A DNA stretch of 22,363 nt from Pseudomonadota bacterium (GCA_023444705.1 JAEXMB010000084.1:1-22363); one strand, 5' to 3'; shown: positions 1 through 8,444, numbered from the stretch's first letter. Notes: a model not told the origin generated them from the sequence alone. Made by a program: numbers and translations.

Positions 1-25
1 GTCGATAACGACGGCGAGGACTAGG

Positions 26-166
26 TCATAATTTCTGCGCGGTCATGGCCATGCCATAGATAACCGCCAGAAACGCGACCACGAGAGCCGCCGTCATGCA
101 GATGACAAGCACGTAAAGCCATTTCGATGGCGGTTCGGGCGGCGGAAAATCGGGGGCGGGCTGCAT
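26..166 (-). CDS. Small single-pass membrane protein, 46 aa, function unknown
   Basis: Reading the minus strand from ATG at 166 to TGA at 26-28 gives a 46-residue protein. It has a proline-rich N-terminus (residues 2-14, several PP pairs), one hydrophobic helix at about residues 16-41 starting with WLYVLVI, and a short tail ending AQKL. This is a typical small inner-membrane protein with a cytoplasmic proline-rich head. The start lies 41 bases from the rluD start on the opposite strand, so the two genes are divergent. Short membrane proteins are found next to the RluA-type pseudouridine synthase in other alphaproteobacteria (for example those called DUF6476), but I cannot confirm homology. 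No strong Shine-Dalgarno is visible (only a weak GAG-type run). The regular hydrophobic pattern favours a real gene. Confidence 0.5.
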   Translation of the reverse strand: MQPAPDFPPPEPPSKWLYVLVICMTAALVVAFLAVIYGMAMTAQKL

Positions 167-207
167 GGCGCTCACTCACAGACAGATCGGGTTTTCGACG
201 TTATAAC

Positions 208-1179
208 ATGGATACGCGTGTCATCACAATCAATGAGGAAGACCACGGCAGCCGCCTTGACAAGGTGCTGGCCACGCATCTTGCCGACCTGTCGCGCGCG
301 CGCGTGCAGGCGCTGATGGAACAGGGCTGCATCACGCGCGACGGCGTGGTGTTTGAACAGGCATCGTGGAAGACGCGCCTTGGCGAAACCTATGTGGTCA
401 GCGTGCCGCCGCCCGTCGACGCCACGCCGCAGGCGCAACAGATTGCGCTCAACATCGTCTACGAGGACGATGACCTGCTGGTCATCAACAAATCGCCCGA
501 CATGGTGGTGCATCCCGGTGCCGGCAACCACGACGGCACGCTGGTCAATGCGCTGCTGGCGCATTGCGGCGACAGTCTGTCGGGCATTGGCGGCGTCAAG
601 CGTCCGGGTATCGTGCATCGCCTTGACAAGGAAACATCGGGCCTGATGGTGGTGGCGAAAAGCGACGCTGCGCATCAGGGGTTGTCGGCGCAGTTGTCCG
701 ACCGCACGCTCAGCCGCGTTTATCACGCATTGGTGTGGGGTGTGCCGTCGCCTGCCAGCGGGTGCATCGAAACGCAGATCGGCCGCCACCCCACGCACCG
801 CACCAAAATGGCGGTGCTGGAACATGGCGGACGCGAGGCGATCACCGATTACCGCACGCTCGAGGCCTTCGCACTGGCCGCAGCCCTGGTTGAATGCCGC
901 CTGCAAACCGGGCGCACGCACCAGATCCGCGTGCATATGGCGCACCGGCAAAACTGGCTGGTGGGTGATCCGGTCTATAGCCGTCCCTCGCAGGGCAAAT
1001 TCCTCAAGCTCCATAAAGTGCCGGAAAAGGCGGCGGCGGCCATGCAATCCTTCCCGCGGCAGGCCCTGCATGCGGCACAGCTTGAATTTATCCACCCTAT
1101 CAGCCACAATAAAATCAGCCTGACGGCGCCGCTGCCCGACGACATGGCGCAGTTGCTGGCAGAGATGAAAAAGATCTGA
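208..1179 (+). CDS. rluD: 23S rRNA pseudouridine synthase, RluD/RluA family
   Basis: The protein would isomerise specific uridines of 23S rRNA (in E. coli RluD: 1911, 1915 and 1917 in helix 69) to pseudouridine, a late step of large-subunit assembly. From ATG at 208 it has 323 residues, close to E. coli RluD. An N-terminal S4 RNA-binding domain covers about residues 14-70 (SRLDKVLA at 15-22). The catalytic domain follows, with VHPGAGN at 101-107 and the family signature HRLDKETSG at 137-145; Asp140 is the expected catalytic aspartate. RTHQIRVHM appears further on. An in-frame upstream extension to 127 exists but would overlap the divergent small gene and has no family counterpart, so 208 is preferred. 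It is followed after 26 bases by a terD-family gene, probably in the same transcript. In many alphaproteobacteria rpoH follows instead. Confidence 0.92.
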   Translation: MDTRVITINEEDHGSRLDKVLATHLADLSRARVQALMEQGCITRDGVVFEQASWKTRLGETYVVSVPPPVDATPQAQQIALNIVYEDDDLLVINKSPDMVVHPGAGNHDGTLVNALLAHCGDSLSGIGGVKRPGIVHRLDKETSGLMVVAKSDAAHQGLSAQLSDRTLSRVYHALVWGVPSPASGCIETQIGRHPTHRTKMAVLEHGGREAITDYRTLEAFALAAALVECRLQTGRTHQIRVHMAHRQNWLVGDPVYSRPSQGKFLKLHKVPEKAAAAMQSFPRQALHAAQLEFIHPISHNKISLTAPLPDDMAQLLAEMKKI

Positions 1180-1205
1180 TCTCACCTGACGGAGCATCAT
1201 TAGCG

Positions 1206-1829
1206 ATGACGGACATTACCGAACTCAAGGCCTCGTTTGGCGAAATCGCCCATGTCCACAAGGGCGAGGAGGTCAACCTCAACCAGATCGACCCCGGCCT
1301 GCACCGCGTGATGGTCGGCCTTGGCTGGGACGCGCCGGAAGAGCAGGAAGGCATGACTGTCGATATTGATGCCAGCGCATTTTTGCTCAACCGCGACGGC
1401 CGCGTGCGTCAGGATACCGATTTTGTTTTCTACAATAACCTTGCCACAGAGTCGGGTGCGCTGAAGCATCATGGCGATAACACGTCCGGCCAGGGCGAGG
1501 GCGATGACGAGCGCATCGAGGTCAACCTTGAAACGCTGCCTTACGATGTTGAAAAAGTGTCTTTCACCGTCAGTATCCACAACGCCGAGGAACGCCGCCA
1601 GAACTTCGGCGTGGTCCAAAACGCCTTTATCCGCATCGTCAACGCCGACACCAATGCGGAGCTGGCGCGCTTTGATCTGAGCGAGGATGCGTCGGAAGAC
1701 ACCGCGATGGTCTTTGGTGAACTGGCGCGCGAGGGCATGAGCTGGAAATTCCGCGCCCTTGGCATCGGCACCACGGGCGGCCTTTATCGTCTGGCGCGCG
1801 ATTATGGCGTCAACGTCGCACCGAACTGA
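1206..1829 (+). CDS. TerD-family (tellurium resistance/stress) calcium-binding-type protein
   Basis: This 207-residue protein matches the TerD/TerE/CABP1 family in length and motifs. The N-terminal strand region reads KGEEVNLNQIDPGL at 20-32. The core holds GLGWDAP at 38-44 and DIDASAFLL at 53-61. The acidic signature GDNTSGQGEGDDE at 90-102 is the calcium-binding loop in characterised TerD proteins. The end has a conserved EL.REG..WKFRALG stretch at 172-186. TerD proteins act in the cytoplasm or at the membrane in tellurite, phage and colicin resistance in ter operons, but lone copies are common and their role is unclear. Here there are no terA, terB, terC or terZ genes nearby, so tellurite resistance should not be assumed. 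A GGAG at 1191-1194 lies 11 bases before the ATG. It probably shares the rluD transcript. Confidence 0.88.
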   Translation: MTDITELKASFGEIAHVHKGEEVNLNQIDPGLHRVMVGLGWDAPEEQEGMTVDIDASAFLLNRDGRVRQDTDFVFYNNLATESGALKHHGDNTSGQGEGDDERIEVNLETLPYDVEKVSFTVSIHNAEERRQNFGVVQNAFIRIVNADTNAELARFDLSEDASEDTAMVFGELAREGMSWKFRALGIGTTGGLYRLARDYGVNVAPN

Positions 1830-1853
1830 CACGCGTATTGCCGCAATGAAATT

Positions 1854-1883
1854 ACAACCCTGTGCCGCCGTGCGCAGGGTTGT
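1854..1883. terminator. Strong hairpin between terD-like gene and ahpC, no T tract
   Basis: Left arm ACAACCCTGTGC (1854-1865) pairs with GCGCAGGGTTGT (1872-1883), 12 pairs including one G-U, around a 6-base loop. The position 25 bases after the terD-like stop codon suits a terminator. No run of T follows, so intrinsic termination is uncertain; it may instead protect the mRNA 3' end. Confidence 0.4.
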
Positions 1884-1988
1884 TGCGCATGTAGGGCGTG
1901 CGCGGGCCGAATCCTTGACAAAAAGGGCGGAAAAAGCGACCTTCGGGACAATTCCAAAACCCATACACCAATGAAAGGATGCATTCAC

Positions 1989-2528
1989 ATGCTCACGATT
2001 GGCCAAAAATTCCCCGAATTCAAACTGACCGGCGTTGTTTCTTCTGACCAGAAAGACGCGTTCAAGGAAATCACCAACACCACCTACAAAGGCAAGTGGC
2101 TGGTCGTTTTCGCGTGGCCCAAGGACTTCACCTTTGTCTGCCCCACCGAAATCGCCGAATTCGGCCGCATGAACCGCGACTTCGCGGACCGCGACACCCA
2201 GGTTCTGGGTCTGTCGACCGACAGCGACTTCGTTCACCTCGCGTGGCGCCAGAACCATAAAGATCTCAACGATCTGCCGTTCCCTATGCTGTCGGACATC
2301 AAGCGCGAACTGTCGACCGCGCTTGGCATCCTCAACGCCGAAGCTGGCGTGTGCAACCGCGCAACCTTCATCGTTGATCCCGAAGGCACCATCCGCTACG
2401 TCGCCGTCAACGACCTGAAAGTCGGCCGCAACGTTGGCGAAGTCATGCGCACGCTTGATGCACTGCAAACCGACGAACTGTGCCAGTGCAACTGGCAAAA
2501 AGGCGAGGACACCCTGAAGGTAGCCTAA
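1989..2528 (+). CDS. ahpC: Alkyl hydroperoxide reductase C, 2-Cys peroxiredoxin of the mycobacterial AhpC type
   Basis: The protein reduces hydrogen peroxide, organic peroxides and peroxynitrite in the cytoplasm. It has 179 residues from ATG at 1989. The peroxidatic cysteine is Cys51 in FTFVCPTEI, and the supporting arginine is Arg124 in NRATFIVDP. The C-terminus carries ELCQCNW with Cys165 and Cys167. This CxC resolving pair is the arrangement of Mycobacterium tuberculosis AhpC, which is reduced by AhpD rather than AhpF. Neither ahpD nor ahpF is present in this window. An upstream in-frame ATG at 1971 is rejected because AAAGGA at 1974-1979 sits 9 bases before 1989 as a proper Shine-Dalgarno. 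A perfect TTGACA at 1915-1920 could be a -35 element, but no convincing -10 follows. A terminator closes the gene, so it looks monocistronic. Confidence 0.93.
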   Translation: MLTIGQKFPEFKLTGVVSSDQKDAFKEITNTTYKGKWLVVFAWPKDFTFVCPTEIAEFGRMNRDFADRDTQVLGLSTDSDFVHLAWRQNHKDLNDLPFPMLSDIKRELSTALGILNAEAGVCNRATFIVDPEGTIRYVAVNDLKVGRNVGEVMRTLDALQTDELCQCNWQKGEDTLKVA

Positions 2529-2556
2529 GCTTTTTGACAAATGCTTTTACGGTAAG

Positions 2557-2595
2557 CGGCGGGCCATCGGAAACGATGCCCGCCGTTTGCTTTTT
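2557..2595 (+). terminator. Rho-independent terminator after ahpC
   Basis: GC-rich stem CGGCGGGCCATCG (2557-2569) pairs with CGATGCCCGCCG (2574-2585) with one bulged C. The loop is GAAA, and the downstream tract TTTGCTTTTT runs to 2595. Confidence 0.8.
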
Positions 2596-2614
2596 CCGCC
2601 GGGTGGCCTAGAAT
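2587..2614 (+). promoter_or_regulatory. Candidate promoter for the NAD-glutamate dehydrogenase gene
   Basis: TTGCTT at 2587-2592, a 16-base spacer and TAGAAT at 2609-2614 (5 of 6 to the sigma-70 -10 consensus). Transcription would start near 2621, giving a leader of about 30 bases. The -35 is weak and lies inside the T tract of the ahpC terminator, so this is a proposal from pattern only. Confidence 0.4.
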
Positions 2615-2651
2615 ACAGCCTGTCTTCCCCACCATCTTTTTCGAGGTCGTC

Positions 2652-5600
2652 ATGGCATCGCCGCGCAACAAAACAAAATCAAAAACAAAACCCGCAGCAA
2701 AGGCCGCGCCGAAGGCGGCAGCCAAGACGCCATCCAAGGCAACCGGTATCGAGGCGCGCTATCTTGCCGCGCTCAAGGCGCTGGTCCCCGCGCATGATCT
2801 TGAAACGCTGGGCAACGCAGAACTGCAGGTGATCGCGCGCCGCATGAGTGCGGCAGCACAGATGCGCAAGCCCGGCAAGCACAGTGTTGTGCATGTGCAG
2901 CCCGAGGCAGGGCGCCATGCGCTGGCGCAAACGCATACCTCGTTCGTCGTCATCAACGACGACATGCCCTTCATCATCGACAGCATCACGGCAGAAATCA
3001 ACCGTCAGGGGTATCAGACCGAGTTGCTGCTCCACCCGATCATGCATGTGCTGCGCGACAAGGGCAGCATGAAGGCGATCGTCACCGCCGCCAACGAATT
3101 CAACGGCGACAGCGACATCGTGGAATCGCATGTCTATATCCGTCTTGAGCAGGTGCTGAGCGACAGCGCGGCGCAACAGCTGGTCAGTGCGCTTGACGGC
3201 GTGCTGGCCGACGTGCGTCTGGCAACGTCGGATTGGCGCGAGATGCGCGACAAGGTGCGCGTGATCCTCGATGACGAAGGCCCCGCCAGCGACGTCACGC
3301 CGTCGGACCGCGACGAAGCCCGCGCCTTCCTTGCCTATATCCGCGACAATAACTTCACCTTCCTTGGCTACCGCGCCTACCGCTTTGTCGAGAAGAAAGG
3401 CCGCACCGTGTCGCAGCGCGTGGAGGGGAGCGACCTTGGCATCCTCAAGCAGGCCAGCGCCATCTATTTTGACGACGACAACGGCGCGCCCGAGGCCGAG
3501 GCGCTGGCGCAATCGCGCTGGCCGATCATGGTCAGCAAGCTGATCGACGAATACGCAACCGTACACCGCCACGTACCGATGGACGTGGTCAGTGCGCGCA
3601 TGCTCGACAAGCATGGCCGCCTGATCGGCATGCACATCTTTGTTGGTCTGTTTACCTCGTCGACCTATTCGTGCCGCACGGCGGATATTCCCATCGTGCG
3701 CCAGAAGGTGCGCGACACCATCGACAGCGTGGCCTTCAAGCCCGGATCGCACGATGCCAAGGCGCTTGAGCATATCCTTGAAAAAATGCCGCGCGACGAG
3801 TTGCTGCAGGCCTCGCCCGAGGAAGTGCGCAATCTGGCGCTTGGCATCCTGCGCCTGCAGACCAAGCCTCGTGTCGCACTGTTCACGCACCTTGACCCGA
3901 TGAAGCAGTACATGTCGTGCCTGGTCTATGTGCCGCGCGACCGCTACAACACCACGTTCCGTACCCGCGCGACGCAAATTCTCGAGGCTGGCATCAACGG
4001 CCGCGTGACCAACTATTTCACCTCGCTCGACGACAGCGCGCTTGCGCGTATCCTGTTTACCGTGCGGCTTGACCGCCCCGATGCGCAGTTCGATGCCGAC
4101 GCGCTTGAAAAGCAGCTGATCGACATGGGCCGCGAGTGGCATGAAAGCCTTTACGCCGTTCTGGTCGAACGCGAGGGCCGTGCGCGCGGCAGCCAGCTGG
4201 CCAAAATCTATGGCCGCGCCTTCACCACTGCCTATCATGAATCCATCGACATCAATAACGCGGTGCATGATATCCGCCAGCTTGAAACCCTGCGCCATCA
4301 GGAGGCGCCGATCCGTCTTGAGCTGTATCGCCTCAATGACGCGCCGGAAAACAGCTATCGCCTGAAAGTCTATAACCGCAAGAACCCCGTGCCGCTCGCG
4401 GAAATCCTGCCGTTACTTGACAACATGGGGCTGAAGGCGCTTGACGAAACACCGTTCGAGGTACGTCCCGAAGGCAGCGACGAGGCGATCTGGATGCACG
4501 ATTTCGGCCTGCAGGGCGCGCCCGGCCTGGCGCTTGACCAGATCAAGCACAACTTCGAGGAAACCTTTGTCGAGGTCTGGCGCGGACGTGCCGAAAGCGA
4601 CGGCCTCAACGCGCTGGTCTTGCTGATCAACCTGAGCTGGCGCGAGGTGCTGATGCTGCGCGCCTATAACAACTACCTGCGTCAGGCGCGCTTCCCCTAT
4701 AGCCGCCGGTATGTGGAACAGGTGCTGGTCGCCTATCCGCATATCACGCGCGAGCTGGTGTCGCTGTTCCATGCCCTGCACGATCCGCGCGGCAAGGGCA
4801 AGGCCAACGGACAGGCCGAAAAGATCGTTGACATGCTCCAAGCCGTCGACAAGCTCGACCACGACAAGATCCTGCGCCAGATGATGTCGGTCATCCAGAA
4901 CACGCTGCGCACCAACTATTACCAGCCCAAGCCCGACGGTACGCCGCGTTCGCTGCTGGCGATGAAGCTCAACAGCCGCGAGATCCCCGATCTGCCGCTG
5001 CCGCGCCCGCATGTGGAAATTTCCGTCTATTCGGCACGGGTCGAAGCCATCCACCTGCGCGGCGGCGAGATTGCGCGCGGCGGCATCCGCTGGTCGGATC
5101 GCCCCGACGATTTCCGCACCGAGGTGCTGGGCCTGCTCAAGGCGCAGATGGTCAAGAACACCGTCATCGTACCCGTGGGAGCCAAGGGCGGCTTTGTGGT
5201 GAAACAGCCCCCGCAAGAGGGTGGTCGCCCTGCGTATTTGCAGGAAGGCATCGAATGCTACAAGCTGTTTGTGCAATCCATGCTCGACATCACCGACAAT
5301 ATCGTTGCGGGCAAGATCACGCGCCCGAAAAACGTCGTCTGCCATGACGGCACCGATCCTTATCTGGTCGTTGCGGCGGACAAGGGCACGGCGACATTCT
5401 CCGATATCGCCAACAGCCTGTCGGTGGCATCGAATTTCTGGCTGGGCGATGCCTTTGCCTCGGGCGGGTCGGCCGGTTACGACCACAAGAAAATGGGCAT
5501 CACCGCGCGCGGCGGGTGGGAGTCGGTCAAGCGCCACTTCCGCGAGCTGGGCAAGGACATCCAGAAGGAAGACTTCACGGTTGCCGGTGTCGGCGACATG

Positions 5601-7502
5601 GGCGGCGACGTCTTTGGCAACGCGATGTTGCTGTCCAAGCACATCAAGCTGGTCGCGGCATTTAACCATGTCCATATCTTTATCGACCCGACCCCGGATG
5701 CGGCTATCAGCTTTGCCGAGCGCCAGCGTTTGTTCGACGCGCGCGGCGGCTGGGACCAGTACGACAAGGCGAAGATTTCCGCTGGTGGTGCCGTGTTCGA
5801 ACGCAGCGCCAAGTCGGTCAAGCTGACGGCGCAGATGAAGAAGCTGTTCAACCTGAGCGTCGACAGCATGACGCCGGACGAGCTGATCCGCATCATCCTG
5901 CAGGCCGAAGTCGAACTCATGTGGTTTGGCGGTATCGGTACCTATATCAAATCGGCCCGTCAAAGCCAGGCCGATGCCGACGACAAGGCCAATGACAACC
6001 TGCGTGTCGATGGCCGTGACGTGCGCGCCAAGGTGATCGGCGAGGGCGCCAACATGGGCGTCACGCAGCTTGGCCGCATCGAATACGCGCGTCAGGGTTT
6101 TGACGGCACGGGCGGGCGCATCAATACCGACTTCATCGACAACTCTGCCGGTGTGGATTGCTCCGACCACGAGGTCAACATCAAGATCCTGCTGGCCGAT
6201 GTCACTGTCCGCCGCAAGATGACCCGCCAGCAGCGCGACAAGCTGCTGGAAAAAATGACCGCCGACGTGGCGGCACTGGTCCTGCGCGACAACTACCAGC
6301 AGACGCAGGCGCTGAGCTTCCAGCAATTGCTGGCGGCGGAGCAGATCAACCTGCACCTTGACCTTGTGCGCCAGATGCAGCGCAGCGGGTTGCTCAACCG
6401 CCAGCTCGAAGGCCTGCCCGATGACGAGGGCTTTGCCCGCCTGTCGCGCGAAGGTCAGGGGCTGAGCCGTCCCGAGCTGTGCGTGCTGACGTCCTATGCC
6501 AAGATCGACCTTTACAACCATGTGCTGAAAACCGCGATCCCCGATGATGCGACACTGCACGACAACCTCGTCAACTACTTCCCGTCCGCACTGCACGGGT
6601 ATGACAAGGAAATTTCCGCACACAAGCTCAGACGCGAGATCGTGGCGACCGATGTGGTCAACACGCTCATCAACCGCATGGGTCCCGTGTTCGTGTCGTC
6701 GCGCATCGAAAAGACCGGCGCCAGCGTGGAAGATGTCGTGCGCGCCTTCCTCATCGTTTGCCGCGTTTATGGTGTTGATGGGCTGTGGGCCGCGATCGAA
6801 AAGCTCGACAACAAGGTGCCTGCGGCAACGCAGCTTGCCGCGCTGAACGAGATCTACGTTATCGTCAAGCGTGCGGTAACGTGGTTCCTGCGCTTTGGCC
6901 GTGAAGGTCTGCCGCTGGCAGGCGAGGTCGCGCGTTTCAGCCCTGCCGTCCATGCGCTGGCACGCCAGATCGACAGCGTATTGCCGCCTGCGGTACAGCA
7001 AAAACTGGCCGCCAGCCAGGCGCATTTCGAAGGTCTTGGCCTGCCTGCGGATGTATCGTTGCAGATGGCGTTGCTCAAGCAGCTGTCCTCGGCGGCAGAT
7101 ATCGTGCAGATCGCCGATAACAACAAGGTGCCGGTCGAGCGCGTGGCGCACAGCTACTTCACGCTGGGCGAGACGCTGGGCTTTGACTGGCTGCGCAACC
7201 GCACCCACGATCTGGTGACGGAAAACAGCTGGCAGGCACGTGTGAAGAGCGCGGTGCTTGATGATCTCTATCATCATCAGGCGACACTGACCGCGGCCCT
7301 GTTGCCCAAGCCGGCCAAAGCCGCCAAGGCTGCCAAAGGCAAGAAAGCCACCCCTGCCAAGGGTGTTGCAGGTATTCCCGCCGCCGTGCTGGCGCAAAGC
7401 GAGCAACTGGTGAACGAAATCCGCCATCAGGAAATCGTGCGCCTTGAAATGCTGGTGCTGGTGACGCAACGCCTTGGCCAGATGGTCAGTGCGTGTCACT
7501 AG
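2652..7502 (+). CDS. gdhB: NAD-specific glutamate dehydrogenase, large (~180 kDa) type
   Basis: The enzyme oxidatively deaminates glutamate to 2-oxoglutarate and ammonia with NAD and feeds amino acids into the TCA cycle. The 1616-residue length fits the giant bacterial class (Pseudomonas GdhB, Caulobacter-type). The family has long N-terminal ACT-like regulatory segments, a central catalytic domain and a C-terminal helical domain. Visible catalytic-core features are GGIRWSDR near residue 813, GAKGGFVVK near 843-851, CHDGTDPYLVVAADKGTATF near 897-916, and the nucleotide-binding GVGDMGGDVFGN at about 979-990. A GAGG at 2643-2646 lies 5 bases before the ATG. The first ~30 residues are Lys/Ala-rich (repeated KTK, AAK, KAA). 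A second Lys/Ala segment at about 1552-1571 interrupts the C-terminal domain. It is transcribed alone, flanked by terminators. The very long open frames on its opposite strand are composition artefacts. Confidence 0.95.
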   Translation: MASPRNKTKSKTKPAAKAAPKAAAKTPSKATGIEARYLAALKALVPAHDLETLGNAELQVIARRMSAAAQMRKPGKHSVVHVQPEAGRHALAQTHTSFVVINDDMPFIIDSITAEINRQGYQTELLLHPIMHVLRDKGSMKAIVTAANEFNGDSDIVESHVYIRLEQVLSDSAAQQLVSALDGVLADVRLATSDWREMRDKVRVILDDEGPASDVTPSDRDEARAFLAYIRDNNFTFLGYRAYRFVEKKGRTVSQRVEGSDLGILKQASAIYFDDDNGAPEAEALAQSRWPIMVSKLIDEYATVHRHVPMDVVSARMLDKHGRLIGMHIFVGLFTSSTYSCRTADIPIVRQKVRDTIDSVAFKPGSHDAKALEHILEKMPRDELLQASPEEVRNLALGILRLQTKPRVALFTHLDPMKQYMSCLVYVPRDRYNTTFRTRATQILEAGINGRVTNYFTSLDDSALARILFTVRLDRPDAQFDADALEKQLIDMGREWHESLYAVLVEREGRARGSQLAKIYGRAFTTAYHESIDINNAVHDIRQLETLRHQEAPIRLELYRLNDAPENSYRLKVYNRKNPVPLAEILPLLDNMGLKALDETPFEVRPEGSDEAIWMHDFGLQGAPGLALDQIKHNFEETFVEVWRGRAESDGLNALVLLINLSWREVLMLRAYNNYLRQARFPYSRRYVEQVLVAYPHITRELVSLFHALHDPRGKGKANGQAEKIVDMLQAVDKLDHDKILRQMMSVIQNTLRTNYYQPKPDGTPRSLLAMKLNSREIPDLPLPRPHVEISVYSARVEAIHLRGGEIARGGIRWSDRPDDFRTEVLGLLKAQMVKNTVIVPVGAKGGFVVKQPPQEGGRPAYLQEGIECYKLFVQSMLDITDNIVAGKITRPKNVVCHDGTDPYLVVAADKGTATFSDIANSLSVASNFWLGDAFASGGSAGYDHKKMGITARGGWESVKRHFRELGKDIQKEDFTVAGVGDMGGDVFGNAMLLSKHIKLVAAFNHVHIFIDPTPDAAISFAERQRLFDARGGWDQYDKAKISAGGAVFERSAKSVKLTAQMKKLFNLSVDSMTPDELIRIILQAEVELMWFGGIGTYIKSARQSQADADDKANDNLRVDGRDVRAKVIGEGANMGVTQLGRIEYARQGFDGTGGRINTDFIDNSAGVDCSDHEVNIKILLADVTVRRKMTRQQRDKLLEKMTADVAALVLRDNYQQTQALSFQQLLAAEQINLHLDLVRQMQRSGLLNRQLEGLPDDEGFARLSREGQGLSRPELCVLTSYAKIDLYNHVLKTAIPDDATLHDNLVNYFPSALHGYDKEISAHKLRREIVATDVVNTLINRMGPVFVSSRIEKTGASVEDVVRAFLIVCRVYGVDGLWAAIEKLDNKVPAATQLAALNEIYVIVKRAVTWFLRFGREGLPLAGEVARFSPAVHALARQIDSVLPPAVQQKLAASQAHFEGLGLPADVSLQMALLKQLSSAADIVQIADNNKVPVERVAHSYFTLGETLGFDWLRNRTHDLVTENSWQARVKSAVLDDLYHHQATLTAALLPKPAKAAKAAKGKKATPAKGVAGIPAAVLAQSEQLVNEIRHQEIVRLEMLVLVTQRLGQMVSACH

Positions 7503-7518
7503 GGATGTGAATGAAGAC

Positions 7519-7552
7519 AAAAAAAGGCGGTCAGCAATGGCCGCCTTTTTTT
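7519..7552. terminator. Bidirectional terminator between gdhB and ubiA
   Basis: Left arm AAAAAAAGGCGGTCA and right arm TGGCCGCCTTTTTTT close on a GCAA tetraloop. The A run on one side and T run on the other let it terminate both the plus-strand dehydrogenase gene and minus-strand ubiA, which ends at 7557. Confidence 0.9.
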
Positions 7553-7556
7553 ATGC

Positions 7557-8444
7557 CTAGAGGGCGAACATCAGCAAAACCAGCAATCCGAAGACCGTAT
7601 TGGCGCGGAAGATGCGCAGGCTGCTTTCCGAGCTGTCGGGTTGCCAGGCTTTCATTTGCCACAGCGCATGGCCCGCAACGGGCAGGATCAGCAGGCCTGT
7701 CAGTACGCTGGCACCTGCAAGGTATTTCGCCAGCACAAAGCAGGTGATGGCCACGATCAAGAAGTACTGCACATAGGTTTTGCTACTGTCGCCAAAGCGC
7801 AGGGCGGTTGATTTGATACCCACGCGCATGTCGTCTTCCTTGTCCTGATGGGCATAGATGGTGTCATAGGCCAGCGTCCAGAAAATGCCGCCGATATAAA
7901 GCACCACGGCGGCGGGGGCAATGCTGCCCGTCGATGCGGCCCAGCCCATCAATGCCCCCCAGTTGAAGGTAAAGCCCAAAAACAGTTGCGGCCACCACGT
8001 GATGCGTTTCATCAGCGGATAGGTGATAACCAGCGGCAGGGCCGCGATGCCAAGCCAGATGGCCAGCGGTTCAAGCAGGATCAGCAGGCAAAATCCCGCC
8101 GCCAGCAGGCAGAACAGAAACACAATCGCCTGCACGCGCGTGACGTGTCCGGCGGGCAGGGGGCGGCCCTGCGTGCGCGCGACGCCCGCGTCAAGACGGT
8201 GGTCCCACAGGTCGTTGATGACGCACCCCGCACTGCGCAGCAAAAAGGCGCCGAGCGTAAAGACCGCCAGCAGGCCGATATTGATGCCCAGCACGCTGTC
8301 GTCGCTCAGCACCAGCGCCCACAGGCACGGCAGCAGCAACAGCCACGTGCCGGTGGGGCGGTCGATGCGCGCCAGCGTCAAATAGGGGTGCCAGCTGGCC
8401 GGTGTTTTGCTATATACGAAGTGGGTGGGGTTGATGTCGCTCAT
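7557..8444 (-). CDS. ubiA: 4-hydroxybenzoate polyprenyltransferase
   Basis: UbiA prenylates 4-hydroxybenzoate in the inner membrane, the first membrane step of ubiquinone synthesis. From ATG at 8444 (MSDINPTHF) the protein has 295 residues, near E. coli UbiA (290). The two Mg-diphosphate motifs are present: NDLWDHRLD at 77-85 and YDTIYAHQDKEDD at 193-205. Repeated hydrophobic helices fill the rest, for example LLLLPCLWALVL and VFLFCLLAAGFCLLILL. The KYLAGAS and WQMKAW segments lie near the end. Longer in-frame starts back to 8573 would run into rsmE and are not family-like. It is divergent from rsmE with about 34 bases between start codons, an order (ubiA, rsmE, gshA) known in other alphaproteobacteria. 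No clear Shine-Dalgarno is seen. Confidence 0.93.
   Translation of the reverse strand: MSDINPTHFVYSKTPASWHPYLTLARIDRPTGTWLLLLPCLWALVLSDDSVLGINIGLLAVFTLGAFLLRSAGCVINDLWDHRLDAGVARTQGRPLPAGHVTRVQAIVFLFCLLAAGFCLLILLEPLAIWLGIAALPLVITYPLMKRITWWPQLFLGFTFNWGALMGWAASTGSIAPAAVVLYIGGIFWTLAYDTIYAHQDKEDDMRVGIKSTALRFGDSSKTYVQYFLIVAITCFVLAKYLAGASVLTGLLILPVAGHALWQMKAWQPDSSESSLRIFRANTVFGLLVLLMFAL

Noticed and set aside
1..24. Possible last codons of a plus-strand gene (VDNDGED, stop TAG at 22-24)
   Set aside because: Only seven codons are visible. It would be a sensible acidic C-terminus convergent with the small gene at 26-166, but nothing supports it beyond an open frame.
295..308. Alternating GC run (CGCGCGCGCG) in rluD as a possible Z-DNA or repeat element
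   Set aside because: It encodes Arg-Ala codons in the S4 domain and similar runs occur throughout this GC-rich DNA.
1915..1920. Perfect TTGACA upstream of ahpC as a complete sigma-70 promoter
   Set aside because: No acceptable -10 lies at 15-19 bases; the region there is GC-rich. A different sigma factor or regulator cannot be judged from the sequence.
172..2540. Long minus-strand frames (172-1200 and 1200-2540) opposite rluD, the terD-like gene and ahpC
   Set aside because: They lie wholly opposite genes with clear family motifs and give no recognisable protein.
2679..4298. A 539-codon open frame opposite the 5' half of the same dehydrogenase gene
   Set aside because: Same composition artefact; no motif, no ribosome-binding site.
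4413..7520. A 1035-codon open frame on the strand opposite the glutamate dehydrogenase gene
   Set aside because: Its product is low-complexity and rich in His, Arg and Gln with no domain, as expected opposite a GC-rich gene that avoids certain codons. The plus-strand gene is certain.
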